Of a stretch of 64,000 nucleotides of DNA, positions 17,309 through 25,691 are shown one piece after another. Below the pieces are notes generated by a model. It did no database searches, was not told the origin of the DNA, and was given only the letters and a program-made list of their open reading frames with translations. The position numbers and the translations under genes were made by a program. The stretch is taken from the NCBI RefSeq assembly GCF_023734115.1, contig NZ_AP025737.1:1550001-1614000 (forward strand). Reading direction: 5' to 3'. How positions within the stretch are numbered: the stretch's first letter is position 1; each line of letters opens with the position of its first letter. Source of the stretch: Herbiconiux sp. L3-i23 (GTDB taxonomy: Bacteria; Actinomycetota; Actinomycetes; Actinomycetales; Microbacteriaceae).

Positions 17309-18106
17309 TCAGACCCGCCGGAGAAGATCGGCGACTCGAGGGAGCACCTCGCGCGCCGGGCCGCTGAGGCCGCACTCCATCGCGAGCCAGCCCTCGTAGC
17401 CGATGTCGTCGAGCGCTTCGAGGGTCTGCGGCCAGTCGTAGTGGCCCGCACCCGGCTCGAGCCGGTTGCTGTCGCCCAACTGGACGTGGCCGATGCGGGA
17501 GCCCGCCGCGCGGATCGCAGCGCCGATGTCGGACTCCTCGATGGACATGTGCCAGGTGTCCGCCACCACGGCGAGGCCGGGCGAGGCGATCTCGTCGACG
17601 TACCAGCTCGCGTCGGCGAGCGTGTTGACGACGAAGTCCTCGAAGCGGTTCAACGGTTCGAGGTAGGCGGTGACACCGAGTCCCGCGGCGTGTTGGGCGA
17701 CCTCGTCGAGGGCCTCGAGCAGCAGGCGGCGCGACTCCTCGTCGCTGCGCGGCGGGGTGAACGGGGGCAGATGCCGCGAGAAGAGGCCGAAGGCGTGCGG
17801 GGTCACGAAGCCGAGCCCGCCGGCCTCGGCGACGACGCCCAGGAGATCCTTCAGCTCGTCGATCGCGGCGCGTCGACGATCGGGGTCGAAGTCGCCGATG
17901 AAGTAGTCGACGTGCGCGACCGCGCTCGGCATCTCCACCCCGGCGGAGCGCGCCGCCTTCAGTTCGTCGACGCGGGACAGGAAGACGCCGTTACCGCGAC
18001 CGGAGAGCTCGATGCCGTCGAAGCCGACGGACTTCGCGAACGCGAACTTCTCCTCCAGGGTGTCGCCCTCGCAGGTCGACTCCTGGGCAGCCAGCTTGAA
18101 CGCCAC
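17309..18106 (-). CDS. Sugar phosphate isomerase/epimerase-like TIM-barrel protein
   Basis: A 265-residue member of the AP-endonuclease-2/xylose-isomerase-like TIM-barrel family. Metal-binding residues expected in this fold are seen as the E of [11 protein letters not shown], the D/H of [12 protein letters not shown], the H of [11 protein letters not shown] and the E of [11 protein letters not shown]. The GTG at 18106 follows the dehydrogenase stop by 2 nt and has AAGGCGG upstream. Relatives include hydroxypyruvate isomerase, ketose 3-epimerases, inosose dehydratase and TIM-barrel glycoside deglycosidases, so the reaction cannot be named. The tight spacing to the MDR dehydrogenase and ThuA suggests consecutive steps on one sugar. 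Confidence 0.85.
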   Translation of the reverse strand: MAFKLAAQESTCEGDTLEEKFAFAKSVGFDGIELSGRGNGVFLSRVDELKAARSAGVEMPSAVAHVDYFIGDFDPDRRRAAIDELKDLLGVVAEAGGLGFVTPHAFGLFSRHLPPFTPPRSDEESRRLLLEALDEVAQHAAGLGVTAYLEPLNRFEDFVVNTLADASWYVDEIASPGLAVVADTWHMSIEESDIGAAIRAAGSRIGHVQLGDSNRLEPGAGHYDWPQTLEALDDIGYEGWLAMECGLSGPAREVLPRVADLLRRV

Positions 18107-18108
18107 GA

Positions 18109-19152
18109 TCAGACCGCCTTCGCGTCGAGCACGACCTGGAGGACGTCGCGCGGGGCGCCATCGAGCAGTTCGAACGCCTCGCGGCCCTGCTCGAGCGGCA
18201 TGGTGTGCGAGATCAGCGGAGTCACCTGCAGGCGGCCGGCGACCGCCAGGTCGATCGCCGTGCGCTGCAGGCGGTACTCGTCCCATCGGTGACGGAGCGC
18301 CGGAGCGACGCCCGAGATCTGCGAGCCGATGACGGCGACGCGGTTGTGGTGGAACTCCTCGCCGAGACGCAGGCCGACCCCGTCGCCCTGCATGAAGCCG
18401 GCGACGCAGACGCGCGAGCTGTAGGCGACCGAGCGGATGGCCTCGTGCATGGCGGCGTAGTTGCCGGTCACCTCGAGGCACACGTCGGCGCCGCGGTTGT
18501 CGGTGAGCTCGCGGATGCGCTCCGCCACTCCCCCGGCGCTCGCGTCGATCACCTCGTCGGCGCCGAGTTCGAGCGCGAGGTCGCGGCGTGCGGCGACTCC
18601 GTCGACGCCGATGACGCGGGCCCCGTTCAGACGCGCCAGCTGGGCGACGAGCTGGCCGGGGACGCCGAGCCCGAAGACGGCGACCGTCTCGCCGATGTGG
18701 ATGTCGGCGTCGAGCACGACGTTGAGGGCGATGGCGCCGATGTGGCTGAAGATGCCGATCCGCGGGTCGGCGCCCTTGTCGAGGATGCGCTTCTCGGCCC
18801 GGTCGACCTTCTGGATCGTTTCGGATCGGTGCCCCCAGGTGCCCCAGATCACGTCGCCGATGGCGACCGTGGTCACCGCGGAGCCGACCTCCGTCACCTC
18901 GCCGACCTCCTCGTACCCCCAGCCGTTGACCGGGTACTCGAAGCTCGTTGACCCGTCGACGAACAGGCGGCGGTCTTCATCCCACCGCTTGTTGAGGTAG
19001 GGATTGGTGCCGCGATACGCCGTGAGCTCGGTTCCGGCGGAGATGCCGGAGTAGAGGGTGGCGATGCGGACCTCGTCGGACTCGAGAGGACGCGAGTCCT
19101 CGTCGATGACCGAGGCGAGGCGGGGTGAGGTGAAGCTGACCATGCGGCCCAT
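18109..19152 (-). CDS. MDR-superfamily dehydrogenase without the canonical zinc ligands
   Basis: A 347-residue medium-chain dehydrogenase/reductase: GroES-like N-terminal domain, then a Rossmann domain with VAVFGLGVPGQLVAQLA. The usual catalytic Cys (C-G-S-D) is replaced by SGISAGTEL and the usual GHE by GYEEVGEV, so the catalytic zinc site appears lost; the structural four-cysteine zinc loop is also missing. It therefore may act as a zinc-independent oxidoreductase. AAGGA lies about 10 nt before ATG 19152; ATG 19143 is an alternative. It precedes the TIM-barrel and ThuA genes in one operon and follows the ABC permeases. Substrate unknown, presumably the imported sugar. Confidence 0.85.
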   Translation of the reverse strand: MGRMVSFTSPRLASVIDEDSRPLESDEVRIATLYSGISAGTELTAYRGTNPYLNKRWDEDRRLFVDGSTSFEYPVNGWGYEEVGEVTEVGSAVTTVAIGDVIWGTWGHRSETIQKVDRAEKRILDKGADPRIGIFSHIGAIALNVVLDADIHIGETVAVFGLGVPGQLVAQLARLNGARVIGVDGVAARRDLALELGADEVIDASAGGVAERIRELTDNRGADVCLEVTGNYAAMHEAIRSVAYSSRVCVAGFMQGDGVGLRLGEEFHHNRVAVIGSQISGVAPALRHRWDEYRLQRTAIDLAVAGRLQVTPLISHTMPLEQGREAFELLDGAPRDVLQVVLDAKAV

Positions 19153-19201
19153 TGGCGGTGTTTCCTTTCCGTGGCTGATGAGCGGGTGGCGGGTCGCGGG
19201 C

Positions 19202-20104
19202 TCAGCCCTTGACCGCTCCCGAGAGGAACCCCTGCGTCACCTGACGCTGGAGCACGATGAAGAGCACGATCACGGGGAGGATCGTGATCAGGGTTCCGGC
19301 GGCGAGCGGCCCGATGTCGAGCGACCGGCCGCCGGTGAACATGTAGAGGCCCGAGGTCAGCGGACGGAAGTCGCCGCCGGGCAGGTAGAGCAACGGGATC
19401 AGGAAGTTGTTCCAGTTGCCGAGGAAGGTGAACACCGTCAGCGCGCCGATGCCGGAGCGGGCGAGCGGAAGCATGACGCTCAGGAAGATCCGCAGCTCCG
19501 ACGCCCCGTCGACGCGCGCCGCCTGCTCGAGCTCCATCGGGAGATCCGAGAAGAACGCCCGCATGAAGAAGGTGCCGAACGACAGCCCCGTCGAGGTGAG
19601 CAGCAGCACGGCGCCGGCGAGGGTGTCGAGCAGCCCCATCGAGCGCAGCTGGAAGTACAGCGGGATCATGTAGGTGAAGAACGGCACCAGCAGTCCGAGG
19701 ACCACGAGGTAGAACATCGCCGTGCGTCCCCGGAAGGGCAGCCGCGCGAAGGTGTAGCCGGCCATCGTCGAGAAGATGATGACGAGCGCGGTGCTCGGCA
19801 CGGTGAGCAGGATGCTGTTCAACAGGTAGTCGCTGAAGCGTCCGACGGTCCACGCGTCGACGATGTTCTGCAGCGAGATCGTCGAGAAGAACCCGAACGG
19901 GTTGACCCGCACGTCCTCGGGCGTCTTCAGCGTCGTGGAGATGACGAGCAGCACCGGGAACAGGGTGAACAGCGCCAGCACGAGCAGCAGCAGGTGCCGA
20001 CCGAACTGCGGACGCGGGCGTCGCAGCTCCGTGGGGGCGTTCCGCTGCTGTCGGTCGCGCGGGCCGCGCGCGGTGTCGGGGCGGGAGAGGGTCGAGCTGG
20101 TCAT
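19202..20104 (-). CDS. Sugar ABC transporter permease, MalG type
   Basis: A 300-residue inner-membrane permease of the CUT1 family with six membrane spans after a ~40-residue basic N-terminus. The EAA loop that docks the ATPase is visible as ELEQAARVDGASELRIFLSVMLPL. The C-terminus VTQGFLSGAVKG is typical of MalG-like subunits. Its ATG overlaps the stop of the upstream permease by 1 nt. No ATPase gene is present in the cluster, so a shared MsiK-type ATPase encoded elsewhere is likely, as in other actinobacteria. Confidence 0.93.
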   Translation of the reverse strand: MTSSTLSRPDTARGPRDRQQRNAPTELRRPRPQFGRHLLLLVLALFTLFPVLLVISTTLKTPEDVRVNPFGFFSTISLQNIVDAWTVGRFSDYLLNSILLTVPSTALVIIFSTMAGYTFARLPFRGRTAMFYLVVLGLLVPFFTYMIPLYFQLRSMGLLDTLAGAVLLLTSTGLSFGTFFMRAFFSDLPMELEQAARVDGASELRIFLSVMLPLARSGIGALTVFTFLGNWNNFLIPLLYLPGGDFRPLTSGLYMFTGGRSLDIGPLAAGTLITILPVIVLFIVLQRQVTQGFLSGAVKG

Positions 20105-21084
20105 CAGGCACCGGTCCCATCGAGCGAGAGCCGCCGCTGCAGGCGGTTGAGGAAGACGGCGAACGGCACCGACAGCACGGTGATGAGCAACGCGAGCGTC
20201 GTGCCGTACCCGATGCGGCTCAGTTCGAACGCCTGGCTGTAGGCGTACGTGCCGATCGTGTTCGTGGCGCCGGCGGGGCCGCCGCCGGTCATGATGAAGA
20301 TGATGTCGAACACGCTGAACCCGCCGACGAGGGTGAGGGTCAGCACCATCAGGAAGACGGGCATGATCTGCGGCAGGATCACGTACCAGAGCCGCTGCGC
20401 CGGGTTCGCGCCGTCGATCTTCGCCGAGTCGACGAGCTCGATGTCGACGTTGCGCAGGGCCGAGAGCAGGATCACGATCACGAAGCCCGTGGAGGCCCAC
20501 ACCGCGGTGGCGAGCACCGCGTAGAGCGCGATGTTCGGGTCGCCGAGCCAGCCGCGGGTGAGATCGCCGAGTCCGATCGCGGTGAGCGCCTGGTTGAGCC
20601 AGCCGCTGACTGGGTCGTAGATCCAGCCCCACACGATGCCGATCGCCACTCCGGGCAGCACGTAGGGCAGGAAGAAGATGACCCGGTAGATCGGGCTTCC
20701 CGTGCGCGTCGTCCAGAGCAGCACGGACACCAGCAGGCCGATGATGAGCGGCGCGGCGGTGCCGACGATGATCCAGATGAAGTTGTTGCCGAGCGCGTGC
20801 CACACCTCGGGGTCGAGGAACATCTCCTGGAAGTTCGCGAGGCCGACGAACTCGGGGTTCGGGTTGATGCCGTTGAAGTCGACGACGGAGTAGTAGAGCG
20901 CGTTGCCGAGCGGGAAGAGGAAGAAGACGACCGTCATGATCATGACGGGAGCGACGAGGAGGAGACCGAGGCGCGTCTGCGCCCGTCGGGTGACCGCGGG
21001 CGAGGTGCTCGTCGGTCCCCCGCTCCCGCGGCGACGCTTCAAGGGCGTCGCCGCGGTCGCTGCCGGGAGGGCTGCCGTTGTCAC
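20104..21084 (-). CDS. Sugar ABC transporter permease, MalF type
   Basis: A 326-residue CUT1 permease with a ~40-residue N-terminal tail and six membrane spans. The EAA loop reads ELVDSAKIDGANPAQRLWYVILP. The segment GGPAGATNTIGTYAYSQAF is characteristic of the MalF/UgpA group. The GTG at 21084 lies 2 nt after the binding-protein stop. It pairs with the MalG-like subunit downstream to form the membrane channel. Confidence 0.93.
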   Translation of the reverse strand: MTTAALPAATAATPLKRRRGSGGPTSTSPAVTRRAQTRLGLLLVAPVMIMTVVFFLFPLGNALYYSVVDFNGINPNPEFVGLANFQEMFLDPEVWHALGNNFIWIIVGTAAPLIIGLLVSVLLWTTRTGSPIYRVIFFLPYVLPGVAIGIVWGWIYDPVSGWLNQALTAIGLGDLTRGWLGDPNIALYAVLATAVWASTGFVIVILLSALRNVDIELVDSAKIDGANPAQRLWYVILPQIMPVFLMVLTLTLVGGFSVFDIIFIMTGGGPAGATNTIGTYAYSQAFELSRIGYGTTLALLITVLSVPFAVFLNRLQRRLSLDGTGA

Positions 21085-21086
21085 TG

Positions 21087-22352
21087 TCAGTAGTTGGTCT
21101 CGAGGTCGGCGGCGACCTGCGCCGCGTCCTTCTGACCGGTGAGGATGGCCTGGATGCCGTCCCACATGGCCTCGTTGAAGGTGTCGGACATCAGGACGTC
21201 GACGTTGTAGCCGAAGTCTCCGGTGCCGTCCGCGATTTTCGCCGCGTCCGCGAGGATCTGCGTGAACAGCGGCGTCGCCTCGATTCCCTCCGTGTCGACG
21301 GGGAACGCGGGGATGCTCTGCTGGTTCTCGACCTGCCAGCGTCCGTGCTCCGGAGTGAGGTTCCAGTTGAGGAACTCGACGGCTGCGTCGGCCTTGGTCG
21401 TGGAGGCCGAGATGAACAGGCCGGACCCGAGTCCACCGCTGAAGATGCCCGGCGAGTCCGACGAGGGCCACGGCATGTAGGCGACCTCGAAGTCGACGTT
21501 GCGCTCGATGTCCTGCGCGAGCCAGCTGCCGGTCGGGTTGATCGCGGCGTCACCGGAGTAGAACAGCGCGTTGGCGTTGTCGTAGGTGACGGCCGTCGGC
21601 GACGGGGTGAAGAATCCGTCGGCGTTGTAGCTGCTCAGCACGTCGAGGGCGTCGATCACCTCGGGCGAATCCCACGAGCTCTCGCCGTCGATCAGCGCCT
21701 CGACCGCGTCGCCGCCGACCTCGCTCGAGAGCACCATGCTGAGCAGGTGGCCGCCCTGCCAGCCTTCCTTGTCGCTGATCGCCATGGGGATGGTGCCGTT
21801 GTCGCGGATGGTCTCGGCCGCCGCGGAGAGGTCGGCGAGGTTCTGAGGCTGCCCGATGCCGAGCTCGTCGAACATCGTCTTGTTGTAGAAGAGTCCGACG
21901 CTCTCGATCTCGTTCGGGATGCCGACCAGCTTGCCGCCGAAGGTGACGCGCTCCTTCGCGAAGTCGTAGATGGGCCAGTCGTTCTCGGCGTAGGCGTCGG
22001 TCAGGTCGTAGAGCAGCCCCGCCTCTTCGAGCGCTCCCGCGAAGCCGGGGCCGGTGTCGTAGCCGAAGACGTCGGGGCCTTCGCCCGAGCGCAGCTGCGT
22101 CTGCAGCACGGTCCGCATGTTCTCGGAGGGGACGACGTCGAGTTCGACCTCGATGCCGGTCTCCTCGGTGAACGCGGCGATGTCGGCCTTGGTCAGGTCG
22201 AGGTCTGCCGTGTCCTCCGGCTGACCGATGAGGAACCGGATGGTGTTCGGGTCGGAATCACCACCGCCTCCCGGAGCTCCGCCGGTGCAGCCGGCAAGGG
22301 GAAGGGCCACGACCGCGGCGAGCGCGGTGGCAGCCAGAACGCCTCTTCTCAT
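21087..22352 (-). CDS. Sugar ABC transporter substrate-binding lipoprotein
   Basis: A 421-residue family 1 extracellular solute-binding protein. The signal peptide ends in a LAGC lipobox with the lipidated cysteine at residue 22, followed by a Gly-rich linker. The mature part has the typical GPDVFGYDTG, GKLVGIPNEIESVGLFYNK and GDAAINPTGSWLA segments. It delivers an unknown mono- or oligosaccharide to the two permeases encoded downstream. It is first in the minus-strand operon, and its start codon is 54 bp from the nearer operator-like palindrome, consistent with control by the divergent LacI protein. Confidence 0.94.
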   Translation of the reverse strand: MRRGVLAATALAAVVALPLAGCTGGAPGGGGDSDPNTIRFLIGQPEDTADLDLTKADIAAFTEETGIEVELDVVPSENMRTVLQTQLRSGEGPDVFGYDTGPGFAGALEEAGLLYDLTDAYAENDWPIYDFAKERVTFGGKLVGIPNEIESVGLFYNKTMFDELGIGQPQNLADLSAAAETIRDNGTIPMAISDKEGWQGGHLLSMVLSSEVGGDAVEALIDGESSWDSPEVIDALDVLSSYNADGFFTPSPTAVTYDNANALFYSGDAAINPTGSWLAQDIERNVDFEVAYMPWPSSDSPGIFSGGLGSGLFISASTTKADAAVEFLNWNLTPEHGRWQVENQQSIPAFPVDTEGIEATPLFTQILADAAKIADGTGDFGYNVDVLMSDTFNEAMWDGIQAILTGQKDAAQVAADLETNY

Positions 22353-22405
22353 GTGACTTCCTCGTCATCGGGGGATCCCTCGGTGCATCCCGTTGCGTGG
22401 AACCG

Positions 22406-22417
22406 TACAGCGCTGTA
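22406..22417. promoter_or_regulatory. Operator 1 for the LacI-type regulator (perfect palindrome)
   Basis: TACAGCGCTGTA is a perfect 12-bp palindrome with the central CG pair typical of LacI-family operators. It lies between the divergent transport operon and the lacI-type gene. Confidence 0.7.
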
Positions 22418-22424
22418 GAACCGT

Positions 22425-22450
22425 TGTCCAGGACATTCTGCAGCGCTGTA
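22425..22450. promoter_or_regulatory. Operator 2 and an intervening palindrome
   Basis: TGCAGCGCTGTA at 22439-22450 differs by one base from operator 1 and lies exactly 33 bp (about three helical turns) from it, so both could be bound on one DNA face. Between them TGTCCAGGACA (22425-22435) is a further perfect palindrome of different sequence. The second operator ends 24 nt before the regulator start, suggesting autoregulation. Confidence 0.6.
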
Positions 22451-22474
22451 GAGTTCTGTTCGGAAGGAGCGCGT

Positions 22475-23503
22475 ATGACCCCGCCGAGACCCCGGCTCGC
22501 CGACGTCGCCGCGCGCGCCGGCGTGTCCGAGAAGACCGTGTCGAACTTCGTCAACGGCTACCCGTACATGTCCGAGACGACGCGTGCGAAGGTGCAGGCG
22601 GCGATCGAGGAGCTCGGCTACCGCGTCAACCTGTCCGCCCGCAGCATGGGCAGCGGCAGGACCGGTTTCATCGCGCTCGCCGTGCCGACTCTCGACAATC
22701 CGTACTTCGCTCAGCTCGCGGGGCGCGTCATCGCCGCTGCCGCCGCGCAGAGATGGACGGTGCTGATCGAAGAGACCGGTGGGCGCAAGGCGACCGAGGA
22801 TCGTTTGGTGCAGTCCATGCCCTACCTCGTCGACGGCATGATCCTGCAGCCCGAGGCGCTGAGCGCCATCGATCTCGTGAGCCGGAGCAAGGACACTCCG
22901 ATCGTGCTCCTCGAGGAGCCCGAGGCCGACCCGGTGGCCGACCACGTCGCCGCCGAGGGAGTGGACGCGGCGAAGGCGATCACCGAGCACCTCGTCGACA
23001 CCGGGAGGCGCCGCATCGCGACGATCGGCATCACTCCCGATTCCGAGCTGCGCACCACCCGGCTCCGGCACTCAGGGCATCTGATGGGGCTCGAGGCTGC
23101 CGGTGTCACCCCCGAGCCCGAGCTGTGGTTCCCGAGCGCCGGGTACAGCAGGGCCGACGGCGACGCGGTGATGGCCGAGATCCTCGCATCCGGTCAGCGG
23201 CCCGATGCGGTGCTCTGCTTCAACGCCGTGACCGCCGCGGGGGCGCTCAGCCGCCTGCACATGTCGGGGGTCCGTGTGCCCGAGGACATCGCCGTCGCCG
23301 CGTTCGACGACATCGACGAGTCAGCGTTCACCGTGCCGCCGCTCACCACCGTGGCGTGGGATCTCGACGGCATGGCCGAGGCGGCCGTGCAGCTGCTCGC
23401 CGAACGCCAGAGCGACGACGAACGGCCTCCCCGATCGGTGACGCTCGGCTACGAACTGAAGATCAGGGAGAGCACCGCGATCCGACCTGCCGGCGCGCGA
23501 TGA
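22475..23503 (+). CDS. LacI-family transcriptional regulator
   Basis: A 342-residue repressor. The N-terminal helix-turn-helix is LADVAARAGVSEKTVSNFVNG (residues 7-27), followed by the hinge helix region LGYRVNLSARSMGSGRTGFI and a periplasmic-binding-protein-like effector domain (IALAVPTLDNPYFAQLAGRV, then VAAFDDIDESAFTVPPLTTV). GGAAGGAG lies 7 nt before ATG 22475, which fixes the start; the longer upstream frame covers the operators. It diverges from the sugar ABC operon and most likely represses that operon and itself until the imported sugar or a derivative binds. Confidence 0.94.
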   Translation: MTPPRPRLADVAARAGVSEKTVSNFVNGYPYMSETTRAKVQAAIEELGYRVNLSARSMGSGRTGFIALAVPTLDNPYFAQLAGRVIAAAAAQRWTVLIEETGGRKATEDRLVQSMPYLVDGMILQPEALSAIDLVSRSKDTPIVLLEEPEADPVADHVAAEGVDAAKAITEHLVDTGRRRIATIGITPDSELRTTRLRHSGHLMGLEAAGVTPEPELWFPSAGYSRADGDAVMAEILASGQRPDAVLCFNAVTAAGALSRLHMSGVRVPEDIAVAAFDDIDESAFTVPPLTTVAWDLDGMAEAAVQLLAERQSDDERPPRSVTLGYELKIRESTAIRPAGAR

Positions 23504-23521
23504 GTCAGACGTCCGGAAAGG

Positions 23522-24232
23522 TCAGTGACCCATCCCGAGACCGCCGTCGACAGGGATGACGGCGCCCGAGATATAGGCGGCCTCGTCGCCGGCGACCCAG
23601 GCGACGACCTTCGCGACCTCGGCGGCCGACGCGTACCGGCCGGCGGGGATCTGCTTGAGGTATTCGGCCTGCTGCGCCTCGGGCAGCTCCGCGGTCATCT
23701 CGGTCTCGATGAACCCGGGGGCGACCACGTTCGCGGTGATGCCACGGGCGCCGAGCTCGCGGGTGAGCGAACGGGCCATGCCGACGAGCGCGGCCTTCGA
23801 CGAGGAGTAGTTGACCTGTCCGGCGCCGCCCAGCAGACCGACGACGCTCGAGATGAGGACGATGCGTCCGTAGCGCGCCTTGAGCATGCCCTTCGACGCG
23901 CGCTTCACGACCCGGAACGCTCCGGTCAGGTTCGTGTCGATCACGGAGGTGAAGTCGTCCTCCGACATGCGCAGTACAAGAGTGTCGTGGGTGATGCCCG
24001 CGTTGGCGATCACGACCTCGACGGGCCCGAGCTCCGCCTCGACGGCGGTGAATGCGGCGTCGACGCTGGCCGAATCCGTCACGTCCGCGGCGACGGTCAG
24101 CGCACCCTCGGGGCCGCCGCTGCCGGAGCGCGAGGTGACCGCGACCCGGTGCCCCTGGCGCACGAACTCCTCGGCGATGGCGTAGCCGATCCCTCGGTTG
24201 CCGCCGGTGATGAGAACCGTCCGTGCCGTCAT
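23522..24232 (-). CDS. fabG: SDR-family 3-oxoacyl-[ACP] reductase
   Basis: A 236-residue classical short-chain dehydrogenase. The cofactor motif TGGNRGIG is at residues 8-15, NAG at about 82, the catalytic serine in VLISSVVG and the YxxxK pair in VNYSSSKAALVGMA. The NADPH-preferring arginine of TGGNRGIG and the PGFIETEMTAELPE segment match the FabG/MabA group, which reduces 3-ketoacyl-ACP in fatty-acid synthesis. ATG 24232 is chosen because GAAGGGA lies 8 nt upstream. No other fatty-acid synthesis gene is adjacent, so another SDR substrate cannot be excluded. Confidence 0.87.
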   Translation of the reverse strand: MTARTVLITGGNRGIGYAIAEEFVRQGHRVAVTSRSGSGGPEGALTVAADVTDSASVDAAFTAVEAELGPVEVVIANAGITHDTLVLRMSEDDFTSVIDTNLTGAFRVVKRASKGMLKARYGRIVLISSVVGLLGGAGQVNYSSSKAALVGMARSLTRELGARGITANVVAPGFIETEMTAELPEAQQAEYLKQIPAGRYASAAEVAKVVAWVAGDEAAYISGAVIPVDGGLGMGH

Positions 24233-24337
24233 CGCGTGAATCCCTTCGAAGGTGACGGTCATCAAGCCTAGGCGGTCACGGCCGAGTCACGGTTCGGCGG
24301 GCGTAGGCTGAAGGCCTCTCATGAGCGTGCCTTCCCC

Positions 24338-24643
24338 ATGACCAAGCGCAACCAGCCTCAGTCGATCACCAACCTCCCCGCTTCGGCGCAGGACGATCGA
24401 CGCGCACGCATGATCAAGTACTCGATCGCGATGGGCATCCGCACCATCTGCGTCATCCTGCTGGTGTTCCTGCACGACTGGTGGTGGATCCTGCTCGCCG
24501 CTGCCGGCGCGATCGTGCTTCCGTACATCGCGGTCGTCGTCGCGAATGTGACGAGCAAGCCGAAGGTCTCCGATGTCGAGCGGCCGGGCGCGATCCTCCC
24601 CGTCGTCGACCCGCTGCGGGGCCGCGACCCGCACCAGCCGTGA
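24338..24643 (+). CDS. DUF3099 membrane protein
   Basis: A 101-residue protein with two adjacent membrane segments (MGIRTICVILLVFLHDW and WILLAAAGAIVLPYIAVVVA) and a short cytoplasmic tail rich in proline and charge. The SITNLP start and RMIKYSIAMGIRTICVI segment match the actinobacterial DUF3099 family, whose function is unknown. It overlaps the next small gene by 4 nt, and that gene overlaps SURF1, so the three form one translation-coupled unit. Confidence 0.87.
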   Translation: MTKRNQPQSITNLPASAQDDRRARMIKYSIAMGIRTICVILLVFLHDWWWILLAAAGAIVLPYIAVVVANVTSKPKVSDVERPGAILPVVDPLRGRDPHQP

Positions 24644-24858
24644 CGGCCGACATTCTCGCGCCGATCTGCTCGCGCGCGGGATGCGTCTCCCCCGCCACCG
24701 CGAGCGTGGTGTGGCGCAACCCGCGCATCCACGACGAGACGCGACGCAAGATCTGGCTCGCCTGCGACGAGCATCGTGACTACCTCCGCGACTACCTGCT
24801 CGCTCGCGACTTCCCCGTCGAGGTCGTGGACGGGGTTGGGACGGGTGGTGCCGCATGA
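24640..24858 (+). CDS. Small conserved Cys/His protein of unknown function
   Basis: A 72-residue protein. The GTG at 24640 overlaps the DUF3099 stop by 4 nt and its TGA overlaps the SURF1 start by 4 nt. Conserved-looking features are CSRAGC near residue 10, SVVWRNPRIHDE in the middle, WLACDEHRDYLRDYL and a final RDFPVEV. Three cysteines and a histidine (C..C...C..H) could bind a metal, but this is only pattern-based. Similar small proteins occur next to SURF1 in actinobacteria and are sometimes labelled acetone carboxylase, which nothing here supports. A link to heme/copper oxidase assembly is a guess from its neighbour. Confidence 0.78.
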   Translation: MTADILAPICSRAGCVSPATASVVWRNPRIHDETRRKIWLACDEHRDYLRDYLLARDFPVEVVDGVGTGGAA

Positions 24859-25691
24859 ACCGGTGGCGTTTCGTGCTCTCCATCCGGTGGGCGCGGTATC
24901 TCGGGCTGGCGATCGTGTTCGCCATCGCCTGCGGGCTGCTGTCCTGGTGGCAACTGGCGCGCCGCGAGGAGAAGGTCGTCGAGAACGCGCGCGTCGCCGC
25001 CAACTACGACGCGGCGCCGATTCCGCTCGACGAGGCGCTCCCCCGGCTCGACAGCTACGAGCCCGACGACGAGTGGCTGCCCGTCGAGGTGACGGGCGTC
25101 TACGAGGAGCAGCTGCTCGTGCGCAACCGGCCCCTCGGCGGCAAGGCCGGCTTCGAACTGCTCGCACCGCTGCGCACCGCCGATGGCTCGGTGTTCGTCG
25201 TCGACCGCGGCTGGCTTCCCGTCGGCTCCGATGTCACCGCGCCCGAGACGATCCCCGCCGCTCCCAGCGGCGAGGTGACGGTGATCGCGCGACTTAAGCC
25301 GGGTGAGCCGTCCCTTCCCGGCGGCACGTCCGAGGCCGGAGTGCTCGCGTCGATCCAGCTCGAGGAGGTCGCCCGCATCCTCGACGAGCCCGTCTACACC
25401 GAGGCGTACGGCCTGGTCGCGTCCGAGGATCCGGCCGTGGCCGAGATGCCGATCGCGTCGATCCGCCCCGAGCCCGACGAGGGCCCGCACCTGTCGTACG
25501 CGTTCCAATGGGTGATCTTCGCGATCATCGGCTTCGCCGGACTCGGCTTCGCGATCCGCCAGGAGTACCGCTACCTCAACGCGGAAGACCCCGAGGAGCG
25601 CGAACGGGCCGCGAAGCGGGAACGGAAGCGGGCGGCGAAGCGCACCGACTCCGACGTCGAGGACGAGCTGATCGACTCCGGCGGGCGCTAG
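24855..25691 (+). CDS. SURF1-family cytochrome oxidase assembly protein
   Basis: A 278-residue membrane protein of the SURF1/SHY1 family, which assists maturation of the heme-copper site of cytochrome c oxidase. The layout is classic: one N-terminal membrane span (YLGLAIVFAIACGLLSWWQLARRE), a large external domain with VTGVYEEQLLVRNRPLGGKAGFELL and VVDRGWLPVG, and a second span (FQWVIFAIIGFAGLGFAI) preceded by GPHLSYAFQW. The cytoplasmic tail is strongly basic. It overlaps the small Cys protein by 4 nt. ctaA and ctaB, also needed for oxidase assembly, lie about 8-10 kb away. Confidence 0.9.
   Translation: MNRWRFVLSIRWARYLGLAIVFAIACGLLSWWQLARREEKVVENARVAANYDAAPIPLDEALPRLDSYEPDDEWLPVEVTGVYEEQLLVRNRPLGGKAGFELLAPLRTADGSVFVVDRGWLPVGSDVTAPETIPAAPSGEVTVIARLKPGEPSLPGGTSEAGVLASIQLEEVARILDEPVYTEAYGLVASEDPAVAEMPIASIRPEPDEGPHLSYAFQWVIFAIIGFAGLGFAIRQEYRYLNAEDPEERERAAKRERKRAAKRTDSDVEDELIDSGGR

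Noticed and set aside
24640-24858. Acetone carboxylase small subunit
   Set aside because: The label is used for similar small proteins, but no acetone carboxylase catalytic subunit is nearby and the sequence shows only a possible metal site.
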